A DNA stretch of 13,473 nucleotides from CAYLYP01 sp964387795 (GTDB lineage Bacteria > Bacteroidota > Bacteroidia > Bacteroidales > UBA7960). Of the stretch, positions 1-7,955 are shown piece by piece. The position numbers and the translations under genes were made by a program. The notes beneath the pieces were generated by a model that was not told where the DNA came from, did no database searches, and saw only the letters and a list, made by a program, of their open reading frames with translations. How positions within the stretch are numbered: the first letter of the stretch is position 1; each line of letters begins with the position of its first letter. Where the stretch lies: positions 1-13,473 of the forward strand of contig CAYLYP010000085.1 in the NCBI GenBank assembly GCA_964387795.1, read 5' to 3'.

Positions 1-15
1 AATGTCAATAAAATC

Positions 16-37
16 AAGCATTTTTATCTTAATGCTT
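16..37 (-). terminator. Possible weak terminator after the YihY-family gene
   Basis: A 7-bp perfect stem (AAGCATT at 16-22 and AATGCTT at 31-37, 8-nt loop) lies just past the stop codon of the minus-strand gene at 55. On the minus strand only a short, interrupted U tract follows (GATTTTATT). Position fits a terminator, but the stem is AT-rich and the tail is poor. Confidence 0.3.
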
Positions 38-54
38 AACTAAACGACATTGAA

Positions 55-1437
55 TTAAATATCCTGTAATAGTTTATCCTTATTACTGGTATTAATAGTT
101 TGCTGAAAATCTTCCAATACCTTCCTGATTTCAATCAAAGCGTGGGCATCGTTAGCAATCAGCTCCCCGCCCCCTTTATTTTCAAGCTTCTCTGTAATTG
201 CCCTGATTGATAGCCTGTTGATATCCTGACCGGGCTGATAACCTGATTCCTTGGGATGGTCTGTTACTGTCTCAGATAATATATGTAATTCTATAAGGTC
301 ATAAAGCACTTCCCTTAACAAACGAATAGGTATTTCAAGCTCCTGTGCAATCTGCGTAGCAGTAAGGGACACCTCGCCATCCTTAAACCGTTTAATAACC
401 AAATGGCAAATATACAAAGAGATGAGCTTCCTGTTAAAAAAGCTCATGGTTTTGGCTTCACGGTCATATACATATTTCTCAACGTTCTGATAAGCAAAGG
501 AAACCTCCGCCCCAAACAATACTATCAGCCAGCTTGTCTGTAACCATAAAAGGAGCAAAGGCACGGCAGCAAAGCTCCCATAAATGGCATTATACCTTGA
601 TACCCCAACCTGAAAATATATATAACCCCATTGGGCCAATTGGAACAAGGTGCCTGCAACAATCCCTGCCAATAATGCGCCCCCAAACCTTACATTCGTG
701 TTGGGCATTACCACATAGATAAGTGTAAATAAAATCCAGACCAATACATAAGGCACCAACTGTACCAGGAACATCAGTACCGGACTGAAAAAACCTATCA
801 GTTGAATATCTTCGCTGATGCGGGTAATCTGCGTTCCAAGAAATACCGTTGCCCCACTGGATAAGATTAAAAAGAATGGGGCAATAAACATCATTGAAAA
901 GTAATCGCTAAACTTCCTTGATAAAGTCCTGCCCTTATGTATTTTCCAGATGGCATTAAATGAACCTTCAATATTGCTTAAAACATTCATCACTGCATAA
1001 ACCAGCACAACAAAACCAACACCTGCTACCATACCTCCCCGTGCAGTCTCAAGCATTGACTTTGAAAAACTCATTATCCAGGTAAAGACTTCTTCCCTAT
1101 TCGACAATGCTTTTTGCAACTCACTCTCAAGATAAGACTCCAGGCCAAAGCCCTTTGCAATACCAAAAGCAAGGGCAACTACCGGCACCATTGCAAACAG
1201 GGTATAATAGGTCAATGCCGATGCCCGCATCGACACTTTGTCCTCATTAAAGCCTTTCAATGCAAGCACGATGACCCGCAAATGTTTAATCAGAAATGAC
1301 TTACGGGGTGTTAATTCCTTTGATGATAAACGCCACAAATCCCTCTCAAAAAAAATAATCCATTCGGAAATCCTTTTCTTTATCTCGGAAAAATTAATAA
1401 CCGACCTTTTTTTCTTTGTCTGCTTATGTTCTTTCAT
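55..1437 (-). CDS. YihY/virulence factor BrkB family membrane protein
   Basis: Inner-membrane protein of the YihY/BrkB family (older name 'ribonuclease BN-like', an activity no longer credited to this family); its substrate or role is not established. The 460-residue product has a basic cytoplasmic N-terminus (about residues 1-60), then the family hallmark ASALTYYTLFAMVPVVALAF at about 72-91, and roughly six hydrophobic segments up to about residue 320. The last 130 or so residues are soluble and resemble a winged-helix-like extension (IAQELEIPIRLLREVLYDLIELHIL), longer than the minimal family core. The start ATG at 1437 has no Shine-Dalgarno site, which is common in Bacteroidota. It follows the M16 genes on the same strand, but the strong hairpin at 1494-1545 separates them, so it is probably transcribed alone. 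No convincing promoter was found. The family assignment is firm; function is unknown. Confidence 0.9.
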   Translation of the reverse strand: MKEHKQTKKKRSVINFSEIKKRISEWIIFFERDLWRLSSKELTPRKSFLIKHLRVIVLALKGFNEDKVSMRASALTYYTLFAMVPVVALAFGIAKGFGLESYLESELQKALSNREEVFTWIMSFSKSMLETARGGMVAGVGFVVLVYAVMNVLSNIEGSFNAIWKIHKGRTLSRKFSDYFSMMFIAPFFLILSSGATVFLGTQITRISEDIQLIGFFSPVLMFLVQLVPYVLVWILFTLIYVVMPNTNVRFGGALLAGIVAGTLFQLAQWGYIYFQVGVSRYNAIYGSFAAVPLLLLWLQTSWLIVLFGAEVSFAYQNVEKYVYDREAKTMSFFNRKLISLYICHLVIKRFKDGEVSLTATQIAQELEIPIRLLREVLYDLIELHILSETVTDHPKESGYQPGQDINRLSIRAITEKLENKGGGELIANDAHALIEIRKVLEDFQQTINTSNKDKLLQDI

Positions 1438-1493
1438 CTGGCTTTACAATCTGATTCTCTTACTTAAACGAATGAAACTAAATTTAGTTTTCA

Positions 1494-1545
1494 AAATTCA
1501 ATAAAAAAACCGGCTTCATAAGAAGCCGGTTTTTTTATTGAATTT
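1494..1545 (-). terminator. Strong intrinsic terminator after the M16 peptidase genes
   Basis: A perfect 24-bp inverted repeat (1494-1517 and 1522-1545) with the 4-nt loop ATAA. Its GC core is CCGGCTTC/GAAGCCGG, flanked by A7 on the left and T7 on the right, so it can work as a rho-independent terminator on either strand. It lies 9 nt past the stop of the minus-strand M16 gene ending at 1554, so its expected job is to end that transcript before the YihY-family gene starting at 1437. Confidence 0.9.
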
Positions 1546-1553
1546 GGGATAAA

Positions 1554-3611
1554 TTATTTAATCACAAAAAAATCATCCTTAAGTCCCTGGTTCAATTTTA
1601 CTTCCTTCACAATCATTTCAATTGTTACAGAACCCATTTCATTGACCACTTTAAATGGGAATTTCAACTTACCAACAAGCTGATAATCCAAATAATCAGT
1701 TATACCAGCTTCACTAACAACACGTGTCTTTAAACCACTTGCCACATCATAGTAATGAGTGCTTTCCTTACCTCCCGGATTGGTGATTTTTATCACATAT
1801 TGATCAAGCCCGTTAATGGTTTCTATCCCTACAAGTTCAGCTTTAACACCATAGACATCATAGTAGAGTTCAAGGTTCAAAACAGCTTCCAGTTTAAAAT
1901 CCTCAAGTTTATCAGCCGGGATTTCTTCACGTCCCATCATTGACTGGATAATTCCTTTCTGGCCATCAAACAATTGTTTTGAAACCACCATGTCCTGCAT
2001 TTTTGTTTCAACAAGTAAGCGATCGGGCGATTTTTGATAAGATACAAATTCAAGGGTCATTCCCTGCACTGTAGCAGATGAACTCTGGGTCATATCCTTG
2101 ATCTTTTTTAGCTGTTTTTTACCGCCAACAGCTTTGAAATAGGCTTCCAAAACATCCTGGGCTGTCATGCCGGCAGGGGCTGCTTTTACTTCTTTTGCTT
2201 TTTCTATTTTATTGCCTTCTGCATCATAGAACTGGATAACACCATCCATGGCAAGCTTTTTCAAGCTTTCTGCAACATCATCCGCTTTCCCTACGATGAC
2301 AATATGACAATTCTCCGGCAGTAAGTATCTCTGGGCAGCCCTTCTAACATCTTCACTTGTAATAGCTTCAAGTTTACGAAGATAGTTTGCATAATAATCA
2401 TCAGGAAGGTTATAACGTGCCTGGTTTAATGCAAAACGTGCAATGGTTTGAGGGCTTTCCAATGATAAGGCAAAATTACCCATCATAAAGTTTTTTATCC
2501 TTGCCAGTTCATCTGCCGGAACATCTTCATTTACCAGTCTGTTCATCTCTCCAAGGATCTCTACAACTGCACTATCGGTTACACTGTTCCTTACGTTTGT
2601 TGATGCTGTGAAACGCCCGATATTTTTATCAGGGCTTAAGGTAGAATAAGCACCATAAGTATAGGCATGCGTTTCCCTGAGGTTTTGATTTAACCTGAAA
2701 AATGCACCACCTAGGATAGTATTCATCACACTTGCTGCAATAGCATCTTCTGAACTGGGTTTAAAATCAATTGCATAAGATACATTGATGGCTGATTGCA
2801 CTGCTGTTGGCCTGTCAACCAATGACACTTTCCTTACTGAAGGAACTTTTGGTGTCTGATAATTCATTACAGGTACATCGCCCGACTTCCATGAAGAAAA
2901 ATACTTCTCCATAAGCGTTTTGGCCTCTGCCAATGTGATATCGCCAACAATTGCCATATAGGCGATGTTTGGCCTATAAAAACTATTGTAAAATGACTGA
3001 CAGGCTTCAAGGCTTATATTGCCCACACTTGCTTCTGTCATTGATTCCCCATAAGGATGGGCATCTCCGTAAACAACTTTTTTGCTTACGATATCCATAA
3101 TGGCATCAGCATTATTTTTTGAAGAGGCCAAGCCACTTATTGTCTGATTTTTCAAGCGATCCAACTCTTCCTGTTTGAAGTTTGCATTCAGGATTACATC
3201 CGACATGATCTCAAGCAGGGTCTCATTGTGCTTCTTTAAGCAGCTTGCATAAATCCCTGTCTCAGAAGTGCTCAATGTAGCTCCAATAAAATCAATAGCT
3301 TCATCAATTTGCACCTTGTTCCTGGTAGTTGTTGCTGACTTTATCATCTGTCCTGCAATGCTGGAAAAACCAGCATACTCGCCTTCCATAAAAGGCTCAT
3401 AATCCAGAACCAATGAATAAGAAACCCTTGGTAGTTTATGGTTTTCAACAACAAAGACTTTAAGTCCGTTGTCAAGCACAAATGATTCAGCTTTGCCAAG
3501 TTGTATTACAGGTGCAGGACCTGCTTCAGGCCTTTTGCTCCTGTCTATTTGTGCAGATAAAAATATCGGTAAAAATATTAGAAACGATAATATCGTGATT
3601 CGTGTTTTCAT
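1554..3611 (-). CDS. M16 family peptidase-like protein, non-catalytic subunit with C-terminal extension
   Basis: Periplasmic partner of an M16 (insulinase/pitrilysin) zinc peptidase. The 685-residue product starts with a signal peptide (MKTRITILSFLIFLPIFLSAQ). An M16 N-terminal-like domain spans about residues 40-200 and an M16 C-terminal-like domain about 205-400. Where catalytic members have HxxEH, this protein has S84, G87 and Q88 in the matching places (GFSSIAGQM), so it cannot bind zinc in the usual way. This is the pattern of the inactive half of two-subunit M16 enzymes. From about residue 475 a further domain of about 200 residues begins; it is beta-rich and vaguely like lipoprotein-carrier (LolA/LppX) folds, which is inference only. 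The stop of the upstream catalytic gene is 19 nt away. A perfect AAGGAGG ribosome-binding site (plus-strand 3622-3628) sits in that gap, 10 nt before the ATG, unusually strong for this phylum. The two genes are almost certainly co-transcribed and ended by the hairpin at 1494-1545. Confidence 0.92.
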   Translation of the reverse strand: MKTRITILSFLIFLPIFLSAQIDRSKRPEAGPAPVIQLGKAESFVLDNGLKVFVVENHKLPRVSYSLVLDYEPFMEGEYAGFSSIAGQMIKSATTTRNKVQIDEAIDFIGATLSTSETGIYASCLKKHNETLLEIMSDVILNANFKQEELDRLKNQTISGLASSKNNADAIMDIVSKKVVYGDAHPYGESMTEASVGNISLEACQSFYNSFYRPNIAYMAIVGDITLAEAKTLMEKYFSSWKSGDVPVMNYQTPKVPSVRKVSLVDRPTAVQSAINVSYAIDFKPSSEDAIAASVMNTILGGAFFRLNQNLRETHAYTYGAYSTLSPDKNIGRFTASTNVRNSVTDSAVVEILGEMNRLVNEDVPADELARIKNFMMGNFALSLESPQTIARFALNQARYNLPDDYYANYLRKLEAITSEDVRRAAQRYLLPENCHIVIVGKADDVAESLKKLAMDGVIQFYDAEGNKIEKAKEVKAAPAGMTAQDVLEAYFKAVGGKKQLKKIKDMTQSSSATVQGMTLEFVSYQKSPDRLLVETKMQDMVVSKQLFDGQKGIIQSMMGREEIPADKLEDFKLEAVLNLELYYDVYGVKAELVGIETINGLDQYVIKITNPGGKESTHYYDVASGLKTRVVSEAGITDYLDYQLVGKLKFPFKVVNEMGSVTIEMIVKEVKLNQGLKDDFFVIK

Positions 3612-3621
3612 TCTTATTGAT

Positions 3622-3628
3622 CCTCCTT
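3622..3628 (-). promoter_or_regulatory. Strong Shine-Dalgarno site for the second M16 gene
   Basis: AAGGAGG on the minus strand, 10 nt upstream of the ATG at 3611 and just past the stop codon of the upstream M16 gene. Most other genes in this window lack such a site, so it probably serves to start the second subunit efficiently inside the shared mRNA. It also fixes the start codon. Confidence 0.8.
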
Positions 3629-3630
3629 AA

Positions 3631-4953
3631 TTAGTTTTTTGGCAAATAATACAATACAACGCGGTTCGAGGGCACAAGATACTTATTGGCTACCCTTACG
3701 ATGTCTTCGCGACTGACTTTCATATAACGATCTATCTCAGTGTTGATGAGGTTTGCATCATTGTAGAAAGTTTTATAATTGCCAAGATTATCAGCAATAC
3801 GATCCAAACTTGAATTCTGGAGGACAAAATTTGACTCTACGATATTACGGAGCTTTTGAAATTCCTGCTCACTTAAGCCTTCCTGCTGAACTTTAATAAC
3901 TTCAGCGTTCATGGCATCTTCAAGGGTTTTTGCATCAACACCCATATTACAAATCCCAAATACAAGGAATAAGCCCGGATCTTCCAATGGGAAAGGGAAT
4001 GCCATCACTCCCAAACCTTTTTGTTGTTGGTCAACAATGGATTTATTCATTCTTGAACTCTCCCCTGATGACAACAAGGTAGTAAGCATGTCAAGTGCAT
4101 AAAAATCATCTGTGCCCTGTGCTGGCATTCTATAACCCTGAATAACAGCAGGCAGTTGGATCTGGTCAAAAATTGTATCCCTGACTTCGCCTGCCAAAGG
4201 AGGCTCTACAACATTAGGCCTTTTGATTTCTTTCTTGCCACTTGGAATACCACTAAAATACTTTTCAACAAGTGCTTTGGTTTTATCCTGGTCAATATCC
4301 CCGGCAATTACCAGCACAGCATTCTGTGGAACATAATAGGTGTCATGAAATTCAATAAATTCACCAAGGGTTGCCTGATCAATATATTGAACCGAGCCAA
4401 TAGGCATCCAGTTATAAGGGTGAACAGAATAAGCCCTTTTAAAAGTCTCCTCCATGATTGAGCCATAAGGCCTGTTATCATAGCTCTGGCTTCTTTCTTC
4501 TTTCACTACGCCCCTTTGGGTTTCTACACCAATGCTGTCGATTTTTAAATGCATCAGACGTTCTGACTCCATCCACAATCCAAGTTCCAGCTGGTTGGAA
4601 GGCAATAATTCGTAATAAAAAGTCTTATCCATTGAGGTATAAGCATTAATACTGCCACCTGCACCCTGTGCAAGCTTAAAGTATTCACCCCTGGCAATGT
4701 TATCAGAACCTTCAAACATCAGGTGCTCCATAAAATGAGCAAAACCTGTGCGGTCTGATTTCTCATTCTTTGATCCCACATGATAGGTGATTGTTACTGC
4801 GACAATGGGTGTTGTATTGTCCTGGTGCATGATTACCTTCAGGCCATTGTCTAAAGTGAATTCCGTGAATTCAATGTTGCGCATCTGCGCATGCAGTGAA
4901 AATGACAGGCTCAATAAGGCTATCATCCATACTGCGATTCGAAATTGTTTCAT
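3631..4953 (-). CDS. M16 family zinc metallopeptidase, catalytic subunit
   Basis: Secreted, probably periplasmic zinc endopeptidase of family M16 (insulinase/pitrilysin clan, mitochondrial processing peptidase-like). The 440-residue product has a signal peptide (about residues 1-22, ending SLHAQ). The inverted zinc motif HFMEH is at residues 73-77: H73 and H77 bind zinc and E76 is the catalytic base. The third ligand is a Glu in VVKEERSQ (E152/E153), about 76 residues further on as the family expects. The second M16 domain spans about 190-380 and includes VLVIAGDID and the RPYG...HPY region. The single-copy length matches subunits that pair with a second protein, and the inactive partner gene begins 19 nt downstream. 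A weak -7-like element (TAACCTTG, one mismatch, 4980-4987) lies before the ATG. No terminator is seen between dnaX and this gene, so read-through from dnaX is possible. Confidence 0.95.
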   Translation of the reverse strand: MKQFRIAVWMIALLSLSFSLHAQMRNIEFTEFTLDNGLKVIMHQDNTTPIVAVTITYHVGSKNEKSDRTGFAHFMEHLMFEGSDNIARGEYFKLAQGAGGSINAYTSMDKTFYYELLPSNQLELGLWMESERLMHLKIDSIGVETQRGVVKEERSQSYDNRPYGSIMEETFKRAYSVHPYNWMPIGSVQYIDQATLGEFIEFHDTYYVPQNAVLVIAGDIDQDKTKALVEKYFSGIPSGKKEIKRPNVVEPPLAGEVRDTIFDQIQLPAVIQGYRMPAQGTDDFYALDMLTTLLSSGESSRMNKSIVDQQQKGLGVMAFPFPLEDPGLFLVFGICNMGVDAKTLEDAMNAEVIKVQQEGLSEQEFQKLRNIVESNFVLQNSSLDRIADNLGNYKTFYNDANLINTEIDRYMKVSREDIVRVANKYLVPSNRVVLYYLPKN

Positions 4954-5026
4954 ACTAAAAATTAAAATGAAATTTAAAACAAGGTTAGTGAATTATTTTG
5001 GTAAAAATGTTCTTGTTATTAAAAAC

Positions 5027-6784
5027 TCAACCATAGTTAAAATCAAGATCCAGCTTTTGTTTTAAAGTCTGAAGTTCAGGATTCTTTTCCAAAAGCTTCT
5101 GATATTTCTCTATAGGGGTATAAGCTTTCTTTTCGATAACTGTTTCAGAGATATGAATCTCTAAAGATATCTTAAAGTTATTAAGCTCTTTTCTTAAATA
5201 AGCCAGCAAATCTCTTTTTTGTTCATTAATATTCTCTGACTGAATAATATTGTCAACCAAAAAATCAACGACAAAGTTCTCTTTTAAGACAGGGGTTCTG
5301 CTTGTAAGCGTTACATAAAGGTTCATACAATCCTGTTCGAGCTTCTTTGCAAAATCATTCCAGGCTTTCTCAAGGCTTTCCTGCGAAAACTGATTTACAG
5401 GACCTGTCTCTTCTTCTGCTACTCCGGATTGTTCAGATTTTTTTTTTTCCTCTTCCGATGGAAGGTTTTGACTCTTAATCCCTGATATTGAAACTGTGCC
5501 TTGTTTCTTTATTACTACACCACTGGCTGGAACCACTGGCTTTGAAACCAGCTCAACAACAGGTGCAGGTATGGCAGCCTGGGCAAGCGGTGGTGTTGCC
5601 TGTATCTGGACTGTAGCAGCAGCAGGCTGGGACTGTGGTGGTACACTTGCCACCCTGGGTATTTCACCCTGACCTTTTGACGGGTCAAAGGATGTATTGA
5701 GCGAACATATCTGCAACATCCCCAGCTCAAGGGTAAGGCGCTTATTATTGGAATTCCTGTATTGGTTATCTGATTTGGTATTGATATCAAGGGCTTTTAT
5801 TAAAAAACCTTCATTACATGCCGATGCTTGCTGAAGATACTTTTGCCTGATATTATCCCCTACCTCCAAAAGCTTTACGGTAGCCGGGTTTTTACAAACA
5901 AGCAGGTTTCTTAAATGCCCGCCATATCCTGAAATAAAATGACTGCCTTCAAAGCCTTTTGATATTACTTCATCAGTCAACAGCAATGTTTGGGTAATGT
6001 CATGCTGGAGCAAATAATCAGTAAGCTTGAAATAATAATCATAATCAAGGACGTTGAGGTTTTCAATAACGTCCTTATAAGTTATATTCTGACCGGCAAA
6101 GCTAACAATCTGGTCAAAAATAGACAAAGCATCACGTAAAGCCCCATCTGCTTTTTGGGCAATGATATGCAGCGCATCGTATTCGGCAGTAATGCCTTCA
6201 CTGTCGGCAACATATTGAAGATGACGGGCAATATCTTCAATCGTGATACGTGAGAAATCAAATATCTGGCAGCGCGAAAGAATGGTAGGTATAATCTTAT
6301 GCTTCTCAGTGGTTGCAAGGATAAATTTTGCATACGCAGGAGGTTCTTCAAGGGTTTTCAGAAATGCATTAAACGCACTTGAACTCAACATGTGGACCTC
6401 ATCAATGATATACACCTTATACCTGCCCATCTGGGGAGGTATCCTCACTTGGTCAACAAGGCTGCGGATATCATCAACAGAGTTATTGGAAGCCGCATCC
6501 AGCTCATGGACATTAAAAGAACTTGAATTGTTGAACGAAACACAGGAAGGGCATTTGTCACATGCCTCCATATTTTCGGTAAGGTGTTCGCAGTTGATGG
6601 TCTTGGCAAAAATACGTGCACAGGTGGTCTTCCCTACCCCACGCGGGCCACAAAACAAAAAAGCATGCGCAAGGGTCTGATTGCGGATGGCATTTTTTAA
6701 TGTATTTGTAATAGATTTCTGCCCTACTACCGTGTCGAAGGTAGCAGGCCTGTATTTCCGGGCCGAGACAACAAACGATTCCAT
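5027..6784 (-). CDS. dnaX: DNA polymerase III subunit gamma/tau
   Basis: Clamp-loader ATPase of the replicative polymerase: loads the beta clamp and, as tau, links polymerase cores to the helicase. In the 585-residue product the AAA+ core occupies about residues 1-360: Walker A GPRGVGKT (46-53), a zinc-binding set C65/C75/C78/C81, Walker B with IIDEVHML (about 126-133), and the sensor/arginine-finger region ILSRCQ (168-173). A Pro/Ala/Gln-rich linker (about 380-425) leads to a charged stretch EEEKKK and a tau-type C-terminal domain (about 465-585). An 11-A run encodes part of E446 plus K447-K449. A slip of one base there would give a product of about 450 residues, like a gamma subunit (see findings). 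The start at 6784 is supported by AAAGGAAG about 8 nt upstream and a -7 element at 6812-6819. The M16 gene follows after 73 nt with no visible terminator. Confidence 0.97.
   Translation of the reverse strand: MESFVVSARKYRPATFDTVVGQKSITNTLKNAIRNQTLAHAFLFCGPRGVGKTTCARIFAKTINCEHLTENMEACDKCPSCVSFNNSSSFNVHELDAASNNSVDDIRSLVDQVRIPPQMGRYKVYIIDEVHMLSSSAFNAFLKTLEEPPAYAKFILATTEKHKIIPTILSRCQIFDFSRITIEDIARHLQYVADSEGITAEYDALHIIAQKADGALRDALSIFDQIVSFAGQNITYKDVIENLNVLDYDYYFKLTDYLLQHDITQTLLLTDEVISKGFEGSHFISGYGGHLRNLLVCKNPATVKLLEVGDNIRQKYLQQASACNEGFLIKALDINTKSDNQYRNSNNKRLTLELGMLQICSLNTSFDPSKGQGEIPRVASVPPQSQPAAATVQIQATPPLAQAAIPAPVVELVSKPVVPASGVVIKKQGTVSISGIKSQNLPSEEEKKKSEQSGVAEEETGPVNQFSQESLEKAWNDFAKKLEQDCMNLYVTLTSRTPVLKENFVVDFLVDNIIQSENINEQKRDLLAYLRKELNNFKISLEIHISETVIEKKAYTPIEKYQKLLEKNPELQTLKQKLDLDFNYG
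5433..5448 (-). other. dnaX: Putative slippage site in dnaX (A11 then stop in the -1 frame)
   Basis: The minus strand reads GAAGAGG, then 11 A residues (5448-5438), then TCTGAAC. Adding one A, or a -1 ribosomal shift, gives ATC TGA, so a stop follows after one codon (TGA at 5435-5433). Losing one A, or a +1 shift, reaches TAG at 5421-5419 after a few codons. The preceding GAAGAGG is Shine-Dalgarno-like. In E. coli dnaX a -1 shift at A AAA AAG makes gamma, and in Thermus dnaX an A9 run slips during transcription. The same outcome here is inferred from this match, not shown. Confidence 0.55.
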
Positions 6785-6811
6785 TTCTGATACTTCCTTT
6801 GGGGTGGATTA

Positions 6812-6819
6812 CAAATGTA
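6812..6819 (-). promoter_or_regulatory. Promoter -7 element for dnaX
   Basis: On the minus strand this reads TACATTTG, an exact match to the Bacteroidota -7 consensus TAnnTTTG, about 28 nt upstream of the dnaX ATG. The -33 region is only a weak match (TTTC at about 6845-6842). The implied leader is about 20 nt. Confidence 0.55.
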
Positions 6820-6911
6820 AGCTTTTTTACTTTTCATTCTGAAAGGGCAGCTTACTTTTTCTATCGCCCTAACTAATACTTAGTATGAGTATGAATTCAT
6901 ACCTGGTTCTA

Positions 6912-6942
6912 TTGCAGGCAAATACAGCCTCAGATACATTTG
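6912..6942 (+). promoter_or_regulatory. Promoter for the TorF-like porin gene
   Basis: TACATTTG at 6935-6942 is an exact TAnnTTTG -7 element. A TTG at 6912-6914 lies 20 nt upstream, suitable for the -33 element. Together they form the best Bacteroidota-type promoter in the window, with a leader of about 22 nt before the ATG at 6971. It diverges from the dnaX promoter about 115 bp away. The promoter looks intact even though the gene does not. Confidence 0.6.
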
Positions 6943-6970
6943 CCCTTAAAAACAAAACATATTTAAAACT

Positions 6971-7687
6971 ATGCTAAAAAAAATTAAACTATTATCTACA
7001 CTTAACATCTTTGTGTTTTTCAGTTTCAAAGCTTTCCTGCAAGATGTGCCCCATCTTAATTTTGGAGCTGACATCATGAGCCGCTACGTTTGGAGGGGCA
7101 TCAACCTGGGCGGTGCAGGCCCCGGTATCCAGCCATGGTTGAAATACAATATCTCAAAGCCCGATAATGCCCACCAGTAATCAATCGGAGCATGGGAGGC
7201 ATACACTATTGCCCCAACTACCAACCTGGAAATAGACCTTACGCTGTCTTATTCTTATAATAATATTGTCAGTGTTTCTGTTAGCGATTATTTCTTCCCT
7301 GAATATTTTGCCAATCCTACGCGCAACAAATACTTCAACTATAACAGCTATAGCACCTGCCATGTCTTTGAAGGGGGCATTGGCTTTAATGGAACAGATA
7401 ACATTCCATTCACTTTGTTTTTTGGCATCAACTTTTATGGCAATGATGCCAGAAAGATAGATCAACAAGGGAATACAAATAAAATAGCCTACTCAAAATA
7501 TATTGAATTGGGATACCATGCAAGTATTGAAAAGATTGATTTCAATGCTTTTATAGGCGCATCTATTGATAACCCTGATGAAAAGATAGGGGAAATGGGG
7601 TTTTATGGCAATACAAATCCCGGAATCATAAATCCGGGCATCAAAGACATCCTCTGCGATGTCCCCAGTACCCCATCTGTTCATTGA
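6971..7687 (+). pseudogene. TorF-like outer-membrane porin, interrupted by an in-frame stop
   Basis: The N-terminal piece (69 codons, 6971-7180) begins with a signal-peptide-like segment and contains FGADIMSRYVWRGINLGGAG, the start typical of TorF-family putative porins (small outer-membrane beta-barrels) in Bacteroidota. It stops at TAA (7178-7180). The same frame stays open from 7181 to a TGA at 7685-7687 and continues the family pattern: IGAWEAYTI, LEIDLTLSYSY, DYFFPEYF, HVFEGGIGFNGT, LFFGINFYGNDA, YIELGYHASI, GFYGNT. One change (for example TTA to TAA) would explain the break. The end is also abnormal: after GFYGNTNPGIINPGIKDI the product runs out at PSVH, without the last strands and terminal aromatic residue that barrel proteins need for assembly. 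I therefore call it a decaying gene. A sequencing error could explain the stop but is less likely to explain the missing end. Confidence 0.75.
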
Positions 7688-7840
7688 AAACTATTCCTTA
7701 TCTCCCCTTTAGATTAGATTATAAATTTTTTCCAGCAATAACAAAAGAACACTTTTGGGTTAACTGTATGATCAAAATTTACCTGGCCAGGCATCATCGA
7801 ACGATAAAAACAGCATTATCAACTCCACATCACGGTATAG
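7688..7840. other. Non-coding DNA after the porin pseudogene
   Basis: No credible gene was seen. The stretch may include decayed 3' sequence of the porin, but no frame restores a recognisable last barrel strand. The only structure noticed is a 10-bp palindrome CCTGGCCAGG at about 7781-7791. Confidence 0.4.
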
Positions 7841-7955
7841 GTTGAGCCGGGGTTGAGCCGGGGTTGAGCCGGGTTTGAACCGGGTTTGAACCGGGTTTGA
7901 ACCGGGTTTGAACCGGGTTTAACCCGGCTCAAGCCCGATTCAAGTCCGGTTAAAA
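7841..7955. repeat. 11-bp tandem repeat with inverted copies (large hairpin)
   Basis: Three exact copies of GTTGAGCCGGG (7841-7873) are followed by four exact copies of TTTGAACCGGG (7874-7917), which differ at unit positions 1 and 6. After a 5-nt turn (TTTAA, 7918-7922) come three diverged copies in the opposite orientation: CCCGGCTCAAG, CCCGATTCAAG and TCCGGTTAAAA (7923-7955). The inverted copies can pair with the last tandem copies to form a hairpin or cruciform of about 30 bp with a few mismatches. The array is far more GC-rich than the DNA around it. It is not protein coding: the period is not a multiple of 3 and no ORF over it resembles a known protein. Confidence 0.9.

Noticed and set aside
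6243..6680. 145-codon plus-strand ORF opposite dnaX
   Set aside because: It is an antisense shadow of the conserved dnaX AAA+ core with no start signals. Other antisense ORFs in dnaX, uvrA and the M16 genes were dropped for the same reason.
7841..7955. CRISPR array
   Set aside because: The 11-bp units are directly adjacent with no spacers, and no cas genes are present.
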